Source: Schistocephalus solidus
Lineage: Eukaryota; Platyhelminthes; Cestoda; Diphyllobothriidea; Diphyllobothriidae
Direction: 5' to 3'
Assembly (NCBI GenBank): GCA_017591395.1
Contig: WEDG01004607.1
Coordinates: 37,830-101,829, forward strand
DNA length: 64,000 nt
Of the stretch, positions 23,050-34,174 are shown piece by piece; positions within the stretch are counted from its first letter, which is position 1; each line of letters begins with the position of its first letter. A program made the translations under genes and the position numbers. The notes beneath the pieces were generated by a model. That model ran no database searches. It was not told where the DNA came from and saw only the letters and a list, made by a program, of their open reading frames with translations.

Positions 23050-23490
23050 AAACGGGCCGCGTGGTAGATTCGCTGGACCAACACGGTGGCCAGATCAGGG
23101 CACGGCAGGCGTTACTCGGGATACCCTCCCATAACAAATGCCGAACATGGAGGGGGGGAGGCTTGGTGGCACGCGTAGGTGCAGGCACTCGCTGCACCAG
23201 TCACTCTTGCCATTTATCGCACTTGCATTCTGTGGGAGCTGATTCAGGTGTGGCGGCCTGGTGAGGAGCACCTCCAAAAACGCCAGTCCCCCACGCCGGA
23301 CTTCGCCTCCGGTCTTCTTGAGTCTGTCTTGGCACCGGGCACAAGCGGGTAAGGGAAGAGAGAGGGCGGTAGCTACAGCACAAGTCTACTATCGCTTAAA
23401 ATTATTCCACGCACAAGTCCTCGTCCCTGCACAACCCTGCTGTGGAGCATACGGTGAAAATCGTCGGACTACGACGGTCGAACAATTTTT
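23050..23490 (+). repeat. 3' UTR fragment of EN-RT-ZF element, inverted relative to neighbours
   Basis: The plus strand matches the sense strand of the 3' UTR: its reverse complement aligns with 24760-25110 and 12470-12830. The fingers at 22690-22910 and the RT at 23690-24290 are on the minus strand, so this piece lies inverted between them. It is either an independent insertion or an inversion. Confidence 0.65.
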
Positions 23491-23689
23491 GAGATTTTAA
23501 GCCCCAGGACGCGGGAGCTCCTTGGTAGCCTGCAGCCAGTCAGCGAATGACTAAGCTTGATTGGCTTTGAGCTGTCAAGAGGCTACAGCTACGTTTCGCG
23601 CGGTCTCAGCAGCATAGGGGTAGGTGGCGTGAGACGCACAGAAAACAGTGAATAGAAGGTCATAATGGTGACCACGGGAGCTGACTGCT

Positions 23690-24290
23690 GCACAGGTTGA
23701 TTTGCAGGTGCTTGAATGCGTTACTCAAAGTGTCCTTGTGACGACGCTTTTACCTGCCACGTCTGTCACCGAATTCAGCTGCGTCACCTTAGAATAGCCG
23801 CCTAGATAGGCGCTAGTCAACCATCTTCAAGAAGTGGCTGCTCCATCGCAATTTTATTCGCTGCAGGATCACGTGGATACTGAGGACGATGGTGCTTTCC
23901 GAGATCTCAGTGCCCAGGATCTTTCCTGCAAGGGGATGTGCAGTATTCGTCGGAGGTAGTTGAAGTGAAAATAGTTGAGTCCTCTTGCCTCGCCTTCATC
24001 AAAAGTCTACGTCTCCGGCTCACGGAAGAGCATTGTCACGACAACAGCCTTGCAATCCACAGTTCTGTTTTGAACAGGATGTTGCGATGGTTCCAGACGT
24101 AGTGCCTAAGCCGGTCGAGGGCTTGGCTGACTTTGAAAACGGAACTTGATAATTCAACGTCAACCTTGAAATCGTACTCCGAAGGTACGAGAATTTCCAG
24201 ACTGCTATGAGGTGCATTCCACTAGTCACCGCGAAGGCTTCAGAAATTACCCGTTGTCCGTAACGCGAGCCATCATTCAGTTGTTACATT
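23690..24290 (-). pseudogene. EN-RT-ZF element RT fragment with internal deletion
   Basis: The minus strand reads ARVTDNG then SEAFAVTSG near 24280-24240. It jumps directly to FSYLRSTISR and on to KLRWSSHFLKMVD and KRRHKDTLSNAFKHLQIN. The equivalent region of the larger copy (26684-27832) has about 110 codons between the first two blocks, including motif C, so the catalytic segment is deleted. Frameshifts also occur. Confidence 0.7.
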
Positions 24291-24299
24291 GTTTCACCA

Positions 24300-24735
24300 T
24301 TTAAGTCAATTGCTCCCGATAACTATCAACAAAACAGCACCAGCCATCGAATATGTACAGCTTTCAATTACGGTGGACGAAAACTGCCTTGGTACCGATA
24401 ATATATCCTTACTTTGAAACATCAAGCTCCACAAAGAATTTACAGTCCAGAGACTTTAAATCCAGCCAGGCCCTCAAAAAGCCTTTAAACTGCATTTGAA
24501 ATCCCCGGAACGTATTTCTCAGTCCGAACTGTGAATGCGTCGAGCTGCAATCTTTGCATTTCTATAGGGGGCAAGCAAGGAGGCCTGGGCAATTTACAAA
24601 ACTAAATGAATGAACTTACCTGAAGCCCTCATCGATAAGCATAACCCTTATAGCCAGAACACCACTATCAATACGCTTTCAAAACTCGAACTAGTCTTGT
24701 GAGATGCCAACGCGTTTATTGTAATACTAGCATTC
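24300..24735. other. No gene recognised
   Basis: Spacer between two EN-RT-ZF copies. No readable protein similarity. Confidence 0.45.
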
Positions 24736-24739
24736 CCAT

Positions 24740-25560
24740 CCCATCCGACAGTTCTACCGTCGATTACGACGAGGTCCACCGTATGCTCCACGGAAGGGTG
24801 GTGAAGGGACGGTGACTTGCGCGTGAATTAGTTTTAAGTGATAGTAGTCTTGCGCTGCATCTACCGCACTCTCTCCTCCTCCCCCACATGAGCCCAGTGT
24901 CATGACAGAGTCAATAAGACCGGAGATAAGAGAGGACGCAGGTGGCTGGTGCGACTGAAGCCGCCCTTGGCGTACCACCACACATGGCTCGGATCCCACG
25001 GAGTGGGAGTGCCATAAAGGCCACATTGAGAAGGAGCCATTGCAGCCTGACTCTCAGTCCGCCAGTCAGCCATTACACACAAAACACACATTGGGCTGAA
25101 TACGCAGTCCGAGTGTTCCCATCAGTTGGCAACCTTCCAAGCCACGGCTTTTAGCGCACCGTGATAGTTTCAAGCGCGTCAGTTTGTTTATAGTGAGAAA
25201 AATGCACTGAGCTGTCAACCTCACTCTCTCACCCACCCCCACAATCAGACCACCGTCCGAGCCAATGAAATGTCTGATATAGGAGTGACGCATTGGCTGA
25301 CGAGTCGACATTCCGTCTTCGCGCGCAGCGGCACGACCTGGCCCCCACAACGCACACAGCAGGATTAACTAAATCAGGAGATATGGAGGAGCCATTGCCG
25401 CCTGACTCCCAGTCCACGGGTCAGCAACTCGACACACACAGCACATACACTGGGCCGACAGCGTGGTTTGGTGTAAGCGTTAGAATGGCAGCCATCCAAG
25501 CCACGGTTTCTAGGAAACCATTATATTCTCATGTACGTGATGTTAGTGAGGGTGCTATCT
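24740..25560 (-). repeat. 3' UTR of the EN-RT-ZF element with internal duplication
   Basis: Non-coding, shared with 2880-3240, 12470-12830, 23050-23490 and 62990-63115. Within it, 25030-25150 and 25390-25510 are direct repeats about 360 bases apart (GAGCCATTGCAGCCTGACTC against GAGCCATTGCCGCCTGACTC; both end near CCAAGCCACGG). Confidence 0.75.
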
Positions 25561-25609
25561 ATGTAATTGTGTAGGTAGTGTGCACTGATGTGGCTTAGCC
25601 TCCGGTGGT

Positions 25610-26420
25610 TTACCGCAGGTTGTCGTGGAGGCGCATGTGCCCTTATAGGCCCATACGGTATGTAAATGTGCGGCAGCAGTGAGGGCAGTGGAGGAGGGCG
25701 CGGCGACTGTATGTCGGAGCTCCAGGCACTGGTTCACCAGCTTCCGTGCGATGGATTCGCAGGTGACCGACCAGGCCAATGTGGGAGTTTAAGTTGCGGG
25801 CGCAGTGTAGGCAGGAGATATTGGGATGTCATTCATGGTAGTGATGGTGGCAGTGGCGGTAAGAATGGCAGGAGCGGACGGTGTGCATGTGGCATCGGTG
25901 TTGTCGGTATTGCGGTGAATTCCACTGTCATGGATGCGCATGTGACCGAATAGGCCCATGCGATGAGTGAATGCGCGAGGACAGTGAAGGCAGTGGAGGT
26001 GGCGATCTCTGCTGTGTGTTGTTGTTCCAGGCACTGGTTCACCAGTCTCTGTACGATAGATTTGCAAGTGACCGACCAGGCCGATGCGTAAGGTGAATGT
26101 GCGGTCGCATTGAGGACAGTTTAGGAGAGATTCCACATCGCTGGTGGCGGTGGTGGTGGTGACGGCGATGGCGGTGTTGGTTGTTGGTTGCGGTGGTGGG
26201 GGTAACAGGTGATGAGTATTGGGATGTGGTCTCTTTGATGGTGGGAGAAATGGAATTGATGCCAGGAGTGAGGGTGAGGAATTCGGAGGAGGGGTGGCAG
26301 AATTTGACGTTGAAGTTGGCACTGTCGGATGTTTTGTGCATTGCGTCCGAAGATTTCCGACCACGCCGATTCGCGCGCGGAAGATGCGTTGACAGCGCGG
26401 GAATATTGGAAGGGCCTGGG
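25610..26420 (-). pseudogene. Five-finger C2H2 array of the EN-RT-ZF element
   Basis: After a frameshift near 26470 the RT tail continues into a basic linker and then the fingers. Finger 1 (about 26400-26330) has lost its first cysteine. Finger 2 (26120-26055) reads CPQCDRTFTLRIGLVGHLQI with the last histidine changed to tyrosine. Finger 3 (25995-25935) is intact (CLHCPRAFTHRMGLFGHMRI then H). Finger 4 (about 25830-25760) is intact but in a shifted frame. Finger 5 (about 25690-25615) has an internal stop. Spacing is C-x2-C-x12-H-x3-H, and fingers 2 and 4 are followed by a GEPVPG linker. Low-complexity Pro/Ser/Thr segments separate finger 1 from 2 and finger 3 from 4. Confidence 0.85.
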
Positions 26421-26683
26421 CATGGACGGTGTTGGTCCGGGGCGCTGGTGACTTTCGTGCCACTCTTTCGGCCTTGGCGGCGGCGGTTGGCCTCAAAGAT
26501 TGCTGAACCAGTCTTCACGGATCTTCTCCATGCCGGTCTATCCTAGGCAAAGCCCTTCCAGGTCACCGAATTTATCTGCAGTTGCTTCAGGGAAGTCTTT
26601 AGAGTGTCCTTGCAGCGTCGATTTTGACCTCCCTGTCGGCGAGCACCCGTAGCGAAATCTCCGTAGAAAAGTCGTTTGGGTAG

Positions 26684-28303
26684 TCACTCGTCGTCCATTC
26701 TTAGCAGGTGGCCGCTCCATCGCAGATGCACTTGCCTCAGCATGGCGTAGATGCTGAGGATTCCGGTCCACTCCAGGACTTCTGTGTCCAATACCCTGTC
26801 TTGCCATCTCACCTTCAGTATTCTGCGGAGGCAGCTGAGATGGAAGTGATTCAGCTTCCTGGCTTGGTTCGAGTAGACGGTCCAGGTCTCCGCTCCGTAA
26901 AGGAGTGTCGTTAAAACGACGGCCTTGTACATCTTCAGTTTGGTGTTCAGGTGAATACCTTGGCGATTACACACGGAGGCCTGCAGTCGGCCAAAGGTCT
27001 GACTGGCTTTGGAGATCAGTTGAGCAACCTCGTCATCGATTCTCGGGTTGGGTGACAGTGTGCTTCCTAGATAAGTGAAGGTTTCCATATTTTTGAGTTG
27101 AGCACCGTTGACATTGATTCGGGGAGCATTGTATTCCGCGCTGAGTGGCGGCTGGGGCATGACAACCGTTTTGACTGTACTGATTTTTAATCCAAAATTG
27201 GTGCAGCCTGCGGCGAAGAGGTCCATACTCCTTTGCATGTCCTCCTCTGTCACGGTGTTAAGGGCGCAGTGGTCCTGGAAGAGCAAGTCATGGACTGTAC
27301 CAGTAGACAAGCGCGCTGAAGCCTGCATACGATGACTGTTGAGAAGGTGCCCGTCAGTTCTGTAGGCGATACGGATACCAGGCTGCTCATCACGGCAGGC
27401 GTCCATCAGCATAGCCGAGAACATGAGACTGAACAGGGTGGGGGCCAATATGCAGCCCTGCTTCACCCAGTTGGTGACTGCGAATGCTTCGGATACTGTC
27501 CCATTGTCAGTGACGCGCGCCATCATCGCGTCATGAAGCTCACGCACCATGTGCGTGAACCGCTCAGGACTGCCGAATTTCTGCATGAATTTCCACGGTT
27601 CGTCGCGATTCACCATGTCAAAGGCTTTCATCATATCCACGACGGTAGTGTAAAGGTGAGTTCGCATCTCCTGGCACTTCTCTTGTAGCTGGCGGGCGGC
27701 AAAGATCCTGTCGGTTGTTCCACGGTGTCGGCGGAAGCCACATTGGCTTTCCGGGAGCAGGCCCTGCTCTAGTTGACCGTTCAGACGATTGAGAAGGATA
27801 GGGGCGAAGATCTTCCCAGCGATGTTGAGCAACGAAATGCCTCTGCGATTATTACAGAGTTGCCGGTTCCCCTTCCACTTGTAGAGATGGACGATGGTCG
27901 CGTCTTTGAAATCCTGAGGAACTTGTCCTTGGAGCTACATCTCCTGGAAGAGTGTTGTGAGTTCTGCCGTCAGCCGGGGCCCACCATGCTTGTAGACATC
28001 CGGTGGGATTGCGTCGGATCCCGGTGCTTTACCGTTGGAAATCTGCTGCACGGCCCGGATGGTTTCTGGTAGGGAAGGCCGCAGATCCAGGTCATTGTTC
28101 GTGTCCACTTGAGGGAGCCGGTCATTGGCAGCGTCGTAGATGGCTGATAAGCAATTAAGGACACTTTTGAAGTGCTCGGCCCAGCGCTTCAGAATTTGCG
28201 ATTTCTCTGTCAGCAGTGTCGTGCCGTCAGAGCTGAGCAGCGGTGCGGTCCCCTTGATACACGGGCCGTAGATGGCCTTGATGACTTTGAAAAAGGTTTT
28301 CAT
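26684..28303 (-). pseudogene. Reverse transcriptase domain of the EN-RT-ZF element
   Basis: 28303-27935 carries the pre-RT and fingers region (GKAPGSDAIPPDVYKHGG). After one frameshift, 27832-26684 runs 382 codons. It has [16 protein letters not shown], motif [12 protein letters not shown], a motif B region [16 protein letters not shown], and motif C read as FQDH instead of FADD. The last change removes one of the two catalytic aspartates, so polymerase activity is not expected. The end (YGAETWTVY ... [11 protein letters not shown]) is the usual thumb and connection sequence. Confidence 0.85.
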
Positions 28304-28603
28304 TTAATTGCGGTCCGCATACCCCCATGATTTCCTCAGCCTTTCGGATCATCCAGGCGTCCTGCATCTCCCGCAGCCGTTGCTGTAGAAGGCGGCGGCA
28401 TCACAAGAAGGCTGCTTTGATGGCGTCAGTTCGAAGGTCCATATAGGCTTTTTGTAGTCCATTCTTCTCCGCGAGTAAGTTGCTGATGTTGGCGTCATCG
28501 TCGTCAAATCAATCCTGGTACTGACGGTGTGCGCGTCCGAGGGCTTCGAGGGGGTGGACTGGATGACATTTCGCCGTTGACACCATCGTGCTTCCACCTG
28601 GGC

Positions 28604-29456
28604 TTATTTATCTGCGGCATGCCAGTTCTCCAGTTTTATGGTTATTTGGTTTTTGAAATCAAAACAGTGAGCAGGCAGATTTAACAAAAGAATATTTAAC
28701 TTATCTGGCGGTTGCTTACTTTTGGGCCTTCGTTGCGGTTTAAGTCGGGGCCTCATCTGGTAGATGATGAGGCAGCGATCCGTCCAACCATTGGCATCGC
28801 GATCGCCTTGGTTGCCAGCACGTCCTGTCGATCTCACCTCTGGACGAGAACATAGTCCAGCAGCTGCCAGCGCCGCGACCGAGGGTGTATCCACGTGGCC
28901 TGCTCCCGTGTTGGAAGGCGGAAGAAGGTGTTTGTCAGCAGGAGATGGTGTTACGCACACGTTCGCAGAAGAAGGAGGCCGTTATCGTTACAGCTACCAA
29001 GACCGTGGGGACCCAGCACTCCCTGCCAGGCAGCGTGGTCCATCCCGATGCAGGCGTTGAAGTCATCAAGGACAATTAACTTGTCCCTTTTGCCATAGTC
29101 GCCAGCAGGGCGTGCAGGTCCTCGTAGAATTTGTCCTTCGCCGCATCTCAGCTCGTCATTGGGGGAGCGTAGGCGCTGATAACGGTGTCGAACTGGTCTT
29201 CCCGAAGAGGCAGGCGGAGGCTCCTCAGGCGATCATTGATACCCTGCGGCAGACAGGGCAGACGTCCCACGATGTCGTTCCGGATGGCAAAGGCAACACC
29301 AGCGTCGCGTCGCTCTGCCTTTGGCCGGCCGCTCCAGAAGAAGGTGTAGCTGGCCCCCACCTCCTCCAGCTGACCCTGCTCAGAGAATCGGGTCTCGCTG
29401 AGAGCAGCAATGTCCACCTTGTATCGCGCCAGTTGCCGAGCGACTAGTGCGTCCAC
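28604..29456 (-). pseudogene. AP-type endonuclease domain of the EN-RT-ZF element
   Basis: Frame 29456-29148 gives [36 protein letters not shown] and ISAYAPP, the N-terminal half of an APE-like endonuclease including the SETR glutamate. It stops at a TGA, after which LDDFNACIG corresponds to the GDFNA motif with its first glycine lost. The C-terminal piece (28604-28960) shows GWTDRCLI where TDH is expected, so the catalytic histidine is replaced. The domain would nick target DNA, but this copy is inactive. Confidence 0.8.
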
Positions 29457-29459
29457 TAT

Positions 29460-31070
29460 TCCGGCCGGTTGCTCCTAGGATTGTCTAAAAGGGAACGAAC
29501 AGTCCAGGCTGCTAGTGTGAGTCGACTCACCCGAGCAGCCTGGAGGGTATGGAGAAAGGGATAGGGACGGGGGTATTGTTGTTTGTTTGTGTTTTACGAC
29601 CGCGTATTTTGCGATCTGCGAGCCGAGGCCGGCTGCAGAATACGTGATAACCAGCATTTGTTTGGGCACATTTTCAAGCCCCTTCGTCCGCGAGGAGGCA
29701 AGCAGTGCTGTCCCTAAAAAGGGCTGCTCGGACATCCCAGACGGCTGCCGAACTCCACTATGGGTCACGGTTTTGTTTTAGTGGGAGAACGACCCGAGTT
29801 AGCCTGGGCCGCATACGAGGTTGCCGTCGCCCCCACCGTAGGACTTTTTGAGAGGGGGCGGTGGGAAGTTCGGGAGTCAGACATACCGGGTGTGGAGGCA
29901 CACACAATACCGGAGACCCTCACCTGGACTGGCAGTTTAATTTGGTTCCATGGACCAGATAATAAGCTTGGAGAGCGTATCTGGTTTATAACTTAGGATA
30001 CAGATTCGATTGACAGTGTAAAAGAAGGTTCATCCAGTCCGTAAAATTTTAATGAGATCACACCGCCTGGTAGCTGACTGTCTACATTTACATCTGTTAC
30101 AACGTATTATAGGGCAAAAGTCTATAAAGTAGGCTAGCTGTAAGCAATATCAGTCAAGAGATGGAAAACGTTTAGAATTACATAAAACCTGCAACCTTAT
30201 GCTACCGGCTGCATATCGGGTGAGATTGGAGGCATGTTGCAGCAAAACGCCAAGCCGTTGTTTTGGAGGCAATCAAAGTGTTCTGTGCTTCTAATTCGTC
30301 ACTCAAACGGCGAGTTCTCGCCTACCCATAGAGGGTAGCATAGACTAGCGGCTTGAACTTCAGTGACTCACGCGCGCGCTAGCCCCTTGATAATAGCAAG
30401 CAAAAAAACTATGCAGCTTGGTCACTTATCCTTTGAATTTAAGCGACAACACAAAACAGGCAGAAACAGCTCAGGTTTTGACAACAAAGAGTTGTGAACG
30501 CCAGGAGTACGACAGACTGTTACCAGACAGTATCATGCCTACGTCAGAAAGTGAAGACAATTATCATTTCTTACGAAATTAGAGACCAAACTAAGCACAA
30601 CCTGAACTATTTAACATACATATGCCTTCAAAATTGTTGACACTTGTAAGTCGTTGTTACGAGCATCGATATAAGAGGCTGCTAGCTACTTTAAATACAC
30701 AAACCCTGCTTCCGGATAATTTTATGTAACAATATAGTTAGGGAAAACTTAATGAACTGTACGCTCTTAATATAGCATGACATCCATTACAAAGCTATAG
30801 ACTACTCAAGAATAACCAAATTGGTAAGATTGCCTACACCTTTAGCACATTTATGCACTCAGGAATGAGTGCACACCGAGCTACTGAAGTCCTGAATCAA
30901 ACAAACTCGGCGTGGACGGTAAAGGTCACGAATGGGCAACCAACTACCAGATGGACTAAGATTTTTAACCGGTAAAAGAAGCAGAAAAAATGCTCCTATA
31001 ACCAGGTGTGCCCAGAAGCTTGAATGACATCTCTTATCCGGCATCTCACCTCAGCCATTGAATCAGAATC
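29460..31070. other. Probable element 5' UTR, then no gene recognised
   Basis: 29460-29770 is GC-rich and directly upstream (minus strand) of the endonuclease frame, so it is probably the 5' end of that element. From 29770 to 31070 nothing is recognisable. A 61-codon minus frame at 30859-31044 has a hydrophobic stretch but no family match. Confidence 0.4.
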
Positions 31071-31077
31071 CCGTTCT

Positions 31078-31266
31078 TTATTTTGCCACCCATAATGCCT
31101 CGCGCACATGATGTTTCCATGAATTTCCAAACCCCAGCATGCCGTATTCCCCACGAAGTTTAGATTCGTAACCTGGGGCCTGATAAGAGCAGTGTGCCAC
31201 CGAACTCTGGATTAATAATAAGACTACTAACATGAGCCAACACCATGCCTGATTCACAGAAAGCAT
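31078..31266 (-). CDS. Candidate small secreted peptide or signal-peptide exon
   Basis: A 62-codon ATG-initiated frame beginning MLSVNQAWCWLMLVVLLLIQ then SSVAHC. It has a short polar start, an uninterrupted hydrophobic core and a small-residue AxA-like end, so it looks like a cleavable signal peptide of about 24 residues. The remaining 38 residues (SYQAPGYESKLRG ... EALWVAK) have one GFG and scattered single basic residues, with no paired dibasic sites. An internal CAG/GTTACG could be a splice donor after the signal region, making this the first coding exon of a longer protein. No family is recognised, and a chance ORF is possible. Confidence 0.25.
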   Translation of the reverse strand: MLSVNQAWCWLMLVVLLLIQSSVAHCSYQAPGYESKLRGEYGMLGFGNSWKHHVREALWVAK

Positions 31267-31605
31267 CTATATCACAAACATTTCTTGCAATGGGTAATTC
31301 GGGAGGTGAAATCCAGACAAAAGGGGCGGGACGAAGGAGATCGGTCGTATGTATCCATAAGGCGCCTTTAAAAGCTGTACTCGCGCTCTCAATCGTCTCC
31401 AGTGTACCAGAAACAGAAATCTACTACCAGAGGCGGGCTTCATGCTGGACGTCCAGCTAATCCATGAGGTCCTATCCGGGGACTAGGTAGTTGTCATTCC
31501 AGAAATAACATTCATCTAATATTGCAGTTTACAGGAGGGACATCAAATAGAAACCACAGCTGAAAACCACCATCGCTCCCTGTACTGAAATTTTTTTCGA
31601 CAGAA

Positions 31606-31685
31606 ACAGTTGTTGTTTGTTCTGTTGCCGCTCCTAGCTCCGAGGATGACCTCATGTACGCATTCGAAAGCTCGATCGGCTATCT
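31606..31685 (+). repeat. Penelope-like 3' terminal sequence upstream of a PLE body
   Basis: GTTGTTTGTTCTGTTGCCGC and the following bases, through ACGCATTCGAAAGCTCGATCGG, resemble 34064-34140 and the outer ends of the palindrome at 44084-45272. It lies about 0.7 kb upstream of the PLE coding relic in the same orientation. Penelope-like elements often have such a pseudo-LTR or a tandem neighbour there. Confidence 0.5.
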
Positions 31686-31689
31686 TCTT

Positions 31690-32325
31690 ATTCCCTAATT
31701 ACACCTACACTTGGAATGCGAAAATTCACGTCAATTTGTGAAATATTATGGGCGATGAGCTTCGGATAGCTCGCACCTGGGGATATTTGCCCCACGAGCC
31801 ACTATGTGTTTTTGCAAAATATGTCTAAGAGGGATTAACGTCGCGGTAATTGAGATATAAAGTCTCCAATGACACGGATACAGACAGAGAAGTTGTGAGG
31901 CAATTTATCGAGCACTGATCGCTGACTACCACCGGCGTCTACGGAAATACAGGGCTGTGATAGAGCAGAATAGAAAGCCGTGTCCGCATTCTCGGTGATT
32001 CCATTACTGAGGACCTTGGTAAGACAATCTCTGCTCTGGTACATCACAGAAAAGCCAATAAGCGATAGCTATCGGAACAGAAACAGACGAAGTTAAAACT
32101 ATTGGCGGATGGACGCCTAACCGATAGATTATGGCTCACCCGTCCCGTTCTGTCTTTGGGCTCAATCTCAAGTCCCGCCAGCAGCCGCGCAGCGGCTAGT
32201 AGTATAGGAAGATGACCACTGTCAGCCTCCCATGTCATCTAAGTTGCACCCATCCGAAACAGGATGCTCGAACAAGGCTCAAAACCTCTCACTTAAGCAG
32301 CTAAGAGGCTACGGCATGATACTTG
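31690..32325. other. Probable 5' non-coding part of the PLE
   Basis: Between the upstream terminal repeat and the first readable RT segment. No protein similarity can be assigned. Confidence 0.35.
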
Positions 32326-32329
32326 TTTT

Positions 32330-34170
32330 TAGACAGCTGATGCCGACTTCATTGTAGCGCTGGAAACTTGTGAGAGCTGAAACAACAGACAACGAGAAAC
32401 ACTCCGTTCGACGCGTCACCTCCTTGCTCATGGTGCATAAACCGAATCAATGTTCCTAGAGGTGAGTCCAAAGCTATGAAAGAACTAAGTATGTACAAAC
32501 AAATTATCACTCTGACCACCAATAAGAGACGATCAACTGTCGTAATGAAGCGAGAAGACTACAATGAGAAGGGCAAAGGAGTACTCGATGACAGAGAATT
32601 ATACAGACTACTACAGGACTCGCGAGCCAAAACAGTAGCAAGTCGATTGAATAAATTACTCAGGTACGTCAGGCGCCAAAATGTGATCACAGAGAACAAA
32701 CGGCGACAAATGACTCCATCGTACACTGATCTCGCTCGACACTATGGTCTGCCAAAGATCCATAAACCAGAAGTTCCACTGCAGCGAAGCGCTGCCCTAA
32801 AAGGCAGCTCCACCCACCTATAAACTGAAGTTCGTCCAACGCCATTCAGCCGCCACACTCCGAACAGCCGCCCAATTCCTTGTAGACTTCCAATGTCGTA
32901 TGATTCAATCGGATGAAATCATGGTCTCTTTCGACGTGACGCCGAGTTTGGCGCAAGAAGTTTTGCGTAGGACAGTTGATGACTCAAACGACGCAAATCA
33001 GAAACCGCTCAAAGTTGAGCACCTCAAGAGCCTATTCGAAGTTTACCAAAAGACCTATTGCACCTTTGCGGGAGAAATCTATGAGCTGATCACGTGAACT
33101 TTAAGTGCCTCCCCAGTCTCCGGTTGAATGAAAAAATTGGTCCTACAAGAGCTCGAAAATGCCTTCACGCAGCAAGCACAGATATTTTGGCGCCAATACG
33201 TTAACGCCACTTTTGTTATCGTCAGGAAAAACATGCTACACAATTTGCATACCCTTATCAACTCAAGCTTTTCAGACATAAAATTAAGGAGAGAAGAACA
33301 AAAGGAGGAACAGCTGCCCATCCTTGGTGTGCTCGACAGGCGAAGTTTCAACGACAAATTTGAAACAACGATCTACAGGAAGGCTACACGGTTTCTCCGT
33401 TGTCACAGCAACCATCCAGTGCCCCACAAACGAACTTAAAAACATTTTTCAAACAGACCTAGACGCATTGCAACAACCCCGAAAAAAAAGCACAAGATCA
33501 GTTATCTTAACGACCAATTTATGTGGATCAACTATCAGAATTAGTTCATGAGTCGATGCCTACGTATTTCCCTTGGACGACCCCAACCGAAACAGCACCT
33601 ATAGTATGACGCGTTGCCATAAATCACGGTCATGTCCGAGGCAACTGAATGCTGCGGGATTGACGGAATTGCACACCGGCCTAAAGCTACCGCGCGCAGC
33701 GGGAGTCGATAAAATGAAGGACTGATTAAGTCCCGGTGAGCATTTTAGTTTAGTGTATCGGACCTCGCCCCTAAACAGTCATTTTTTACTATGACCAGAC
33801 TGACCGCGCACACACGACCATGAGCTACCTGTGCAATGATTTCCCAAAAATGGCTGCGCAAACCTACGAAACGGGGCACAAGTTTAACTTCGCAGCCACG
33901 AAGATAATCGCCCACGACAGAACAAAAACAAGCCGTTGATTGAAGCCTGTGCATCTGATGAGAACCCAGCCAATTGATCGGGCGTCAGCACACTGAGCAG
34001 TCACCTCCCGACTGGTCTTGCTGAAGTTTAAATGGCACCTAACCCTAATAACGGGCGTTCGCTTTGTTGTCGTTTGCAGCTCTGACGATGGACCCCTGTA
34101 CGAGTTCGGAAGCTCAGACGAATACCTAAATAGTTCCAGCGATCGCACGGTCTTCTTCCTCCCTACATGC
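32330..34170 (+). mobile_element. Penelope-like element (RT plus GIY-YIG), decayed
   Basis: Plus-strand order matches a Penelope-like retroelement. 32476-32823 has RRSTVVMKREDYNEKGKGVL and HYGLPKIHKPEVPL. 32900-33097 has the motif A region DEIMVSFDV and TFAGEIYEL. 33128-33439 has the catalytic YVDD changed to YVNA, then ETTIYRKATRFLRCHSNHPV. At about 33800-34030 lies the C-terminal part of a GIY-YIG endonuclease (TYETGHKFNFAATKIIAH, a frameshift, then LIEACASDENPAN). Loss of the catalytic aspartate and at least three frameshifts make it inactive. The 3' terminus is near 34140-34170. Confidence 0.8.
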
Positions 34171-34174
34171 ACCT

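Larger units (their letters stand above)
24740..29456 (-). mobile_element. Near full-length EN-RT-C2H2 zinc-finger LINE (decayed)
   Basis: Minus-strand element in the order endonuclease, linker, reverse transcriptase, zinc-finger array, 3' UTR. Domains fall in several frames because of frameshifts and stops, but stay collinear over 4.7 kb. The layout is that of a single large polyprotein-type ORF. An array of C2H2 fingers after the RT is unusual; most LINEs with C-terminal zinc motifs carry CCHC knuckles. Upstream (29460-29770) is probably its 5' UTR. Relics of the same element occur at 2.0-3.2, 12.5, 22.7-24.3 and 63.0 kb. Confidence 0.85.
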
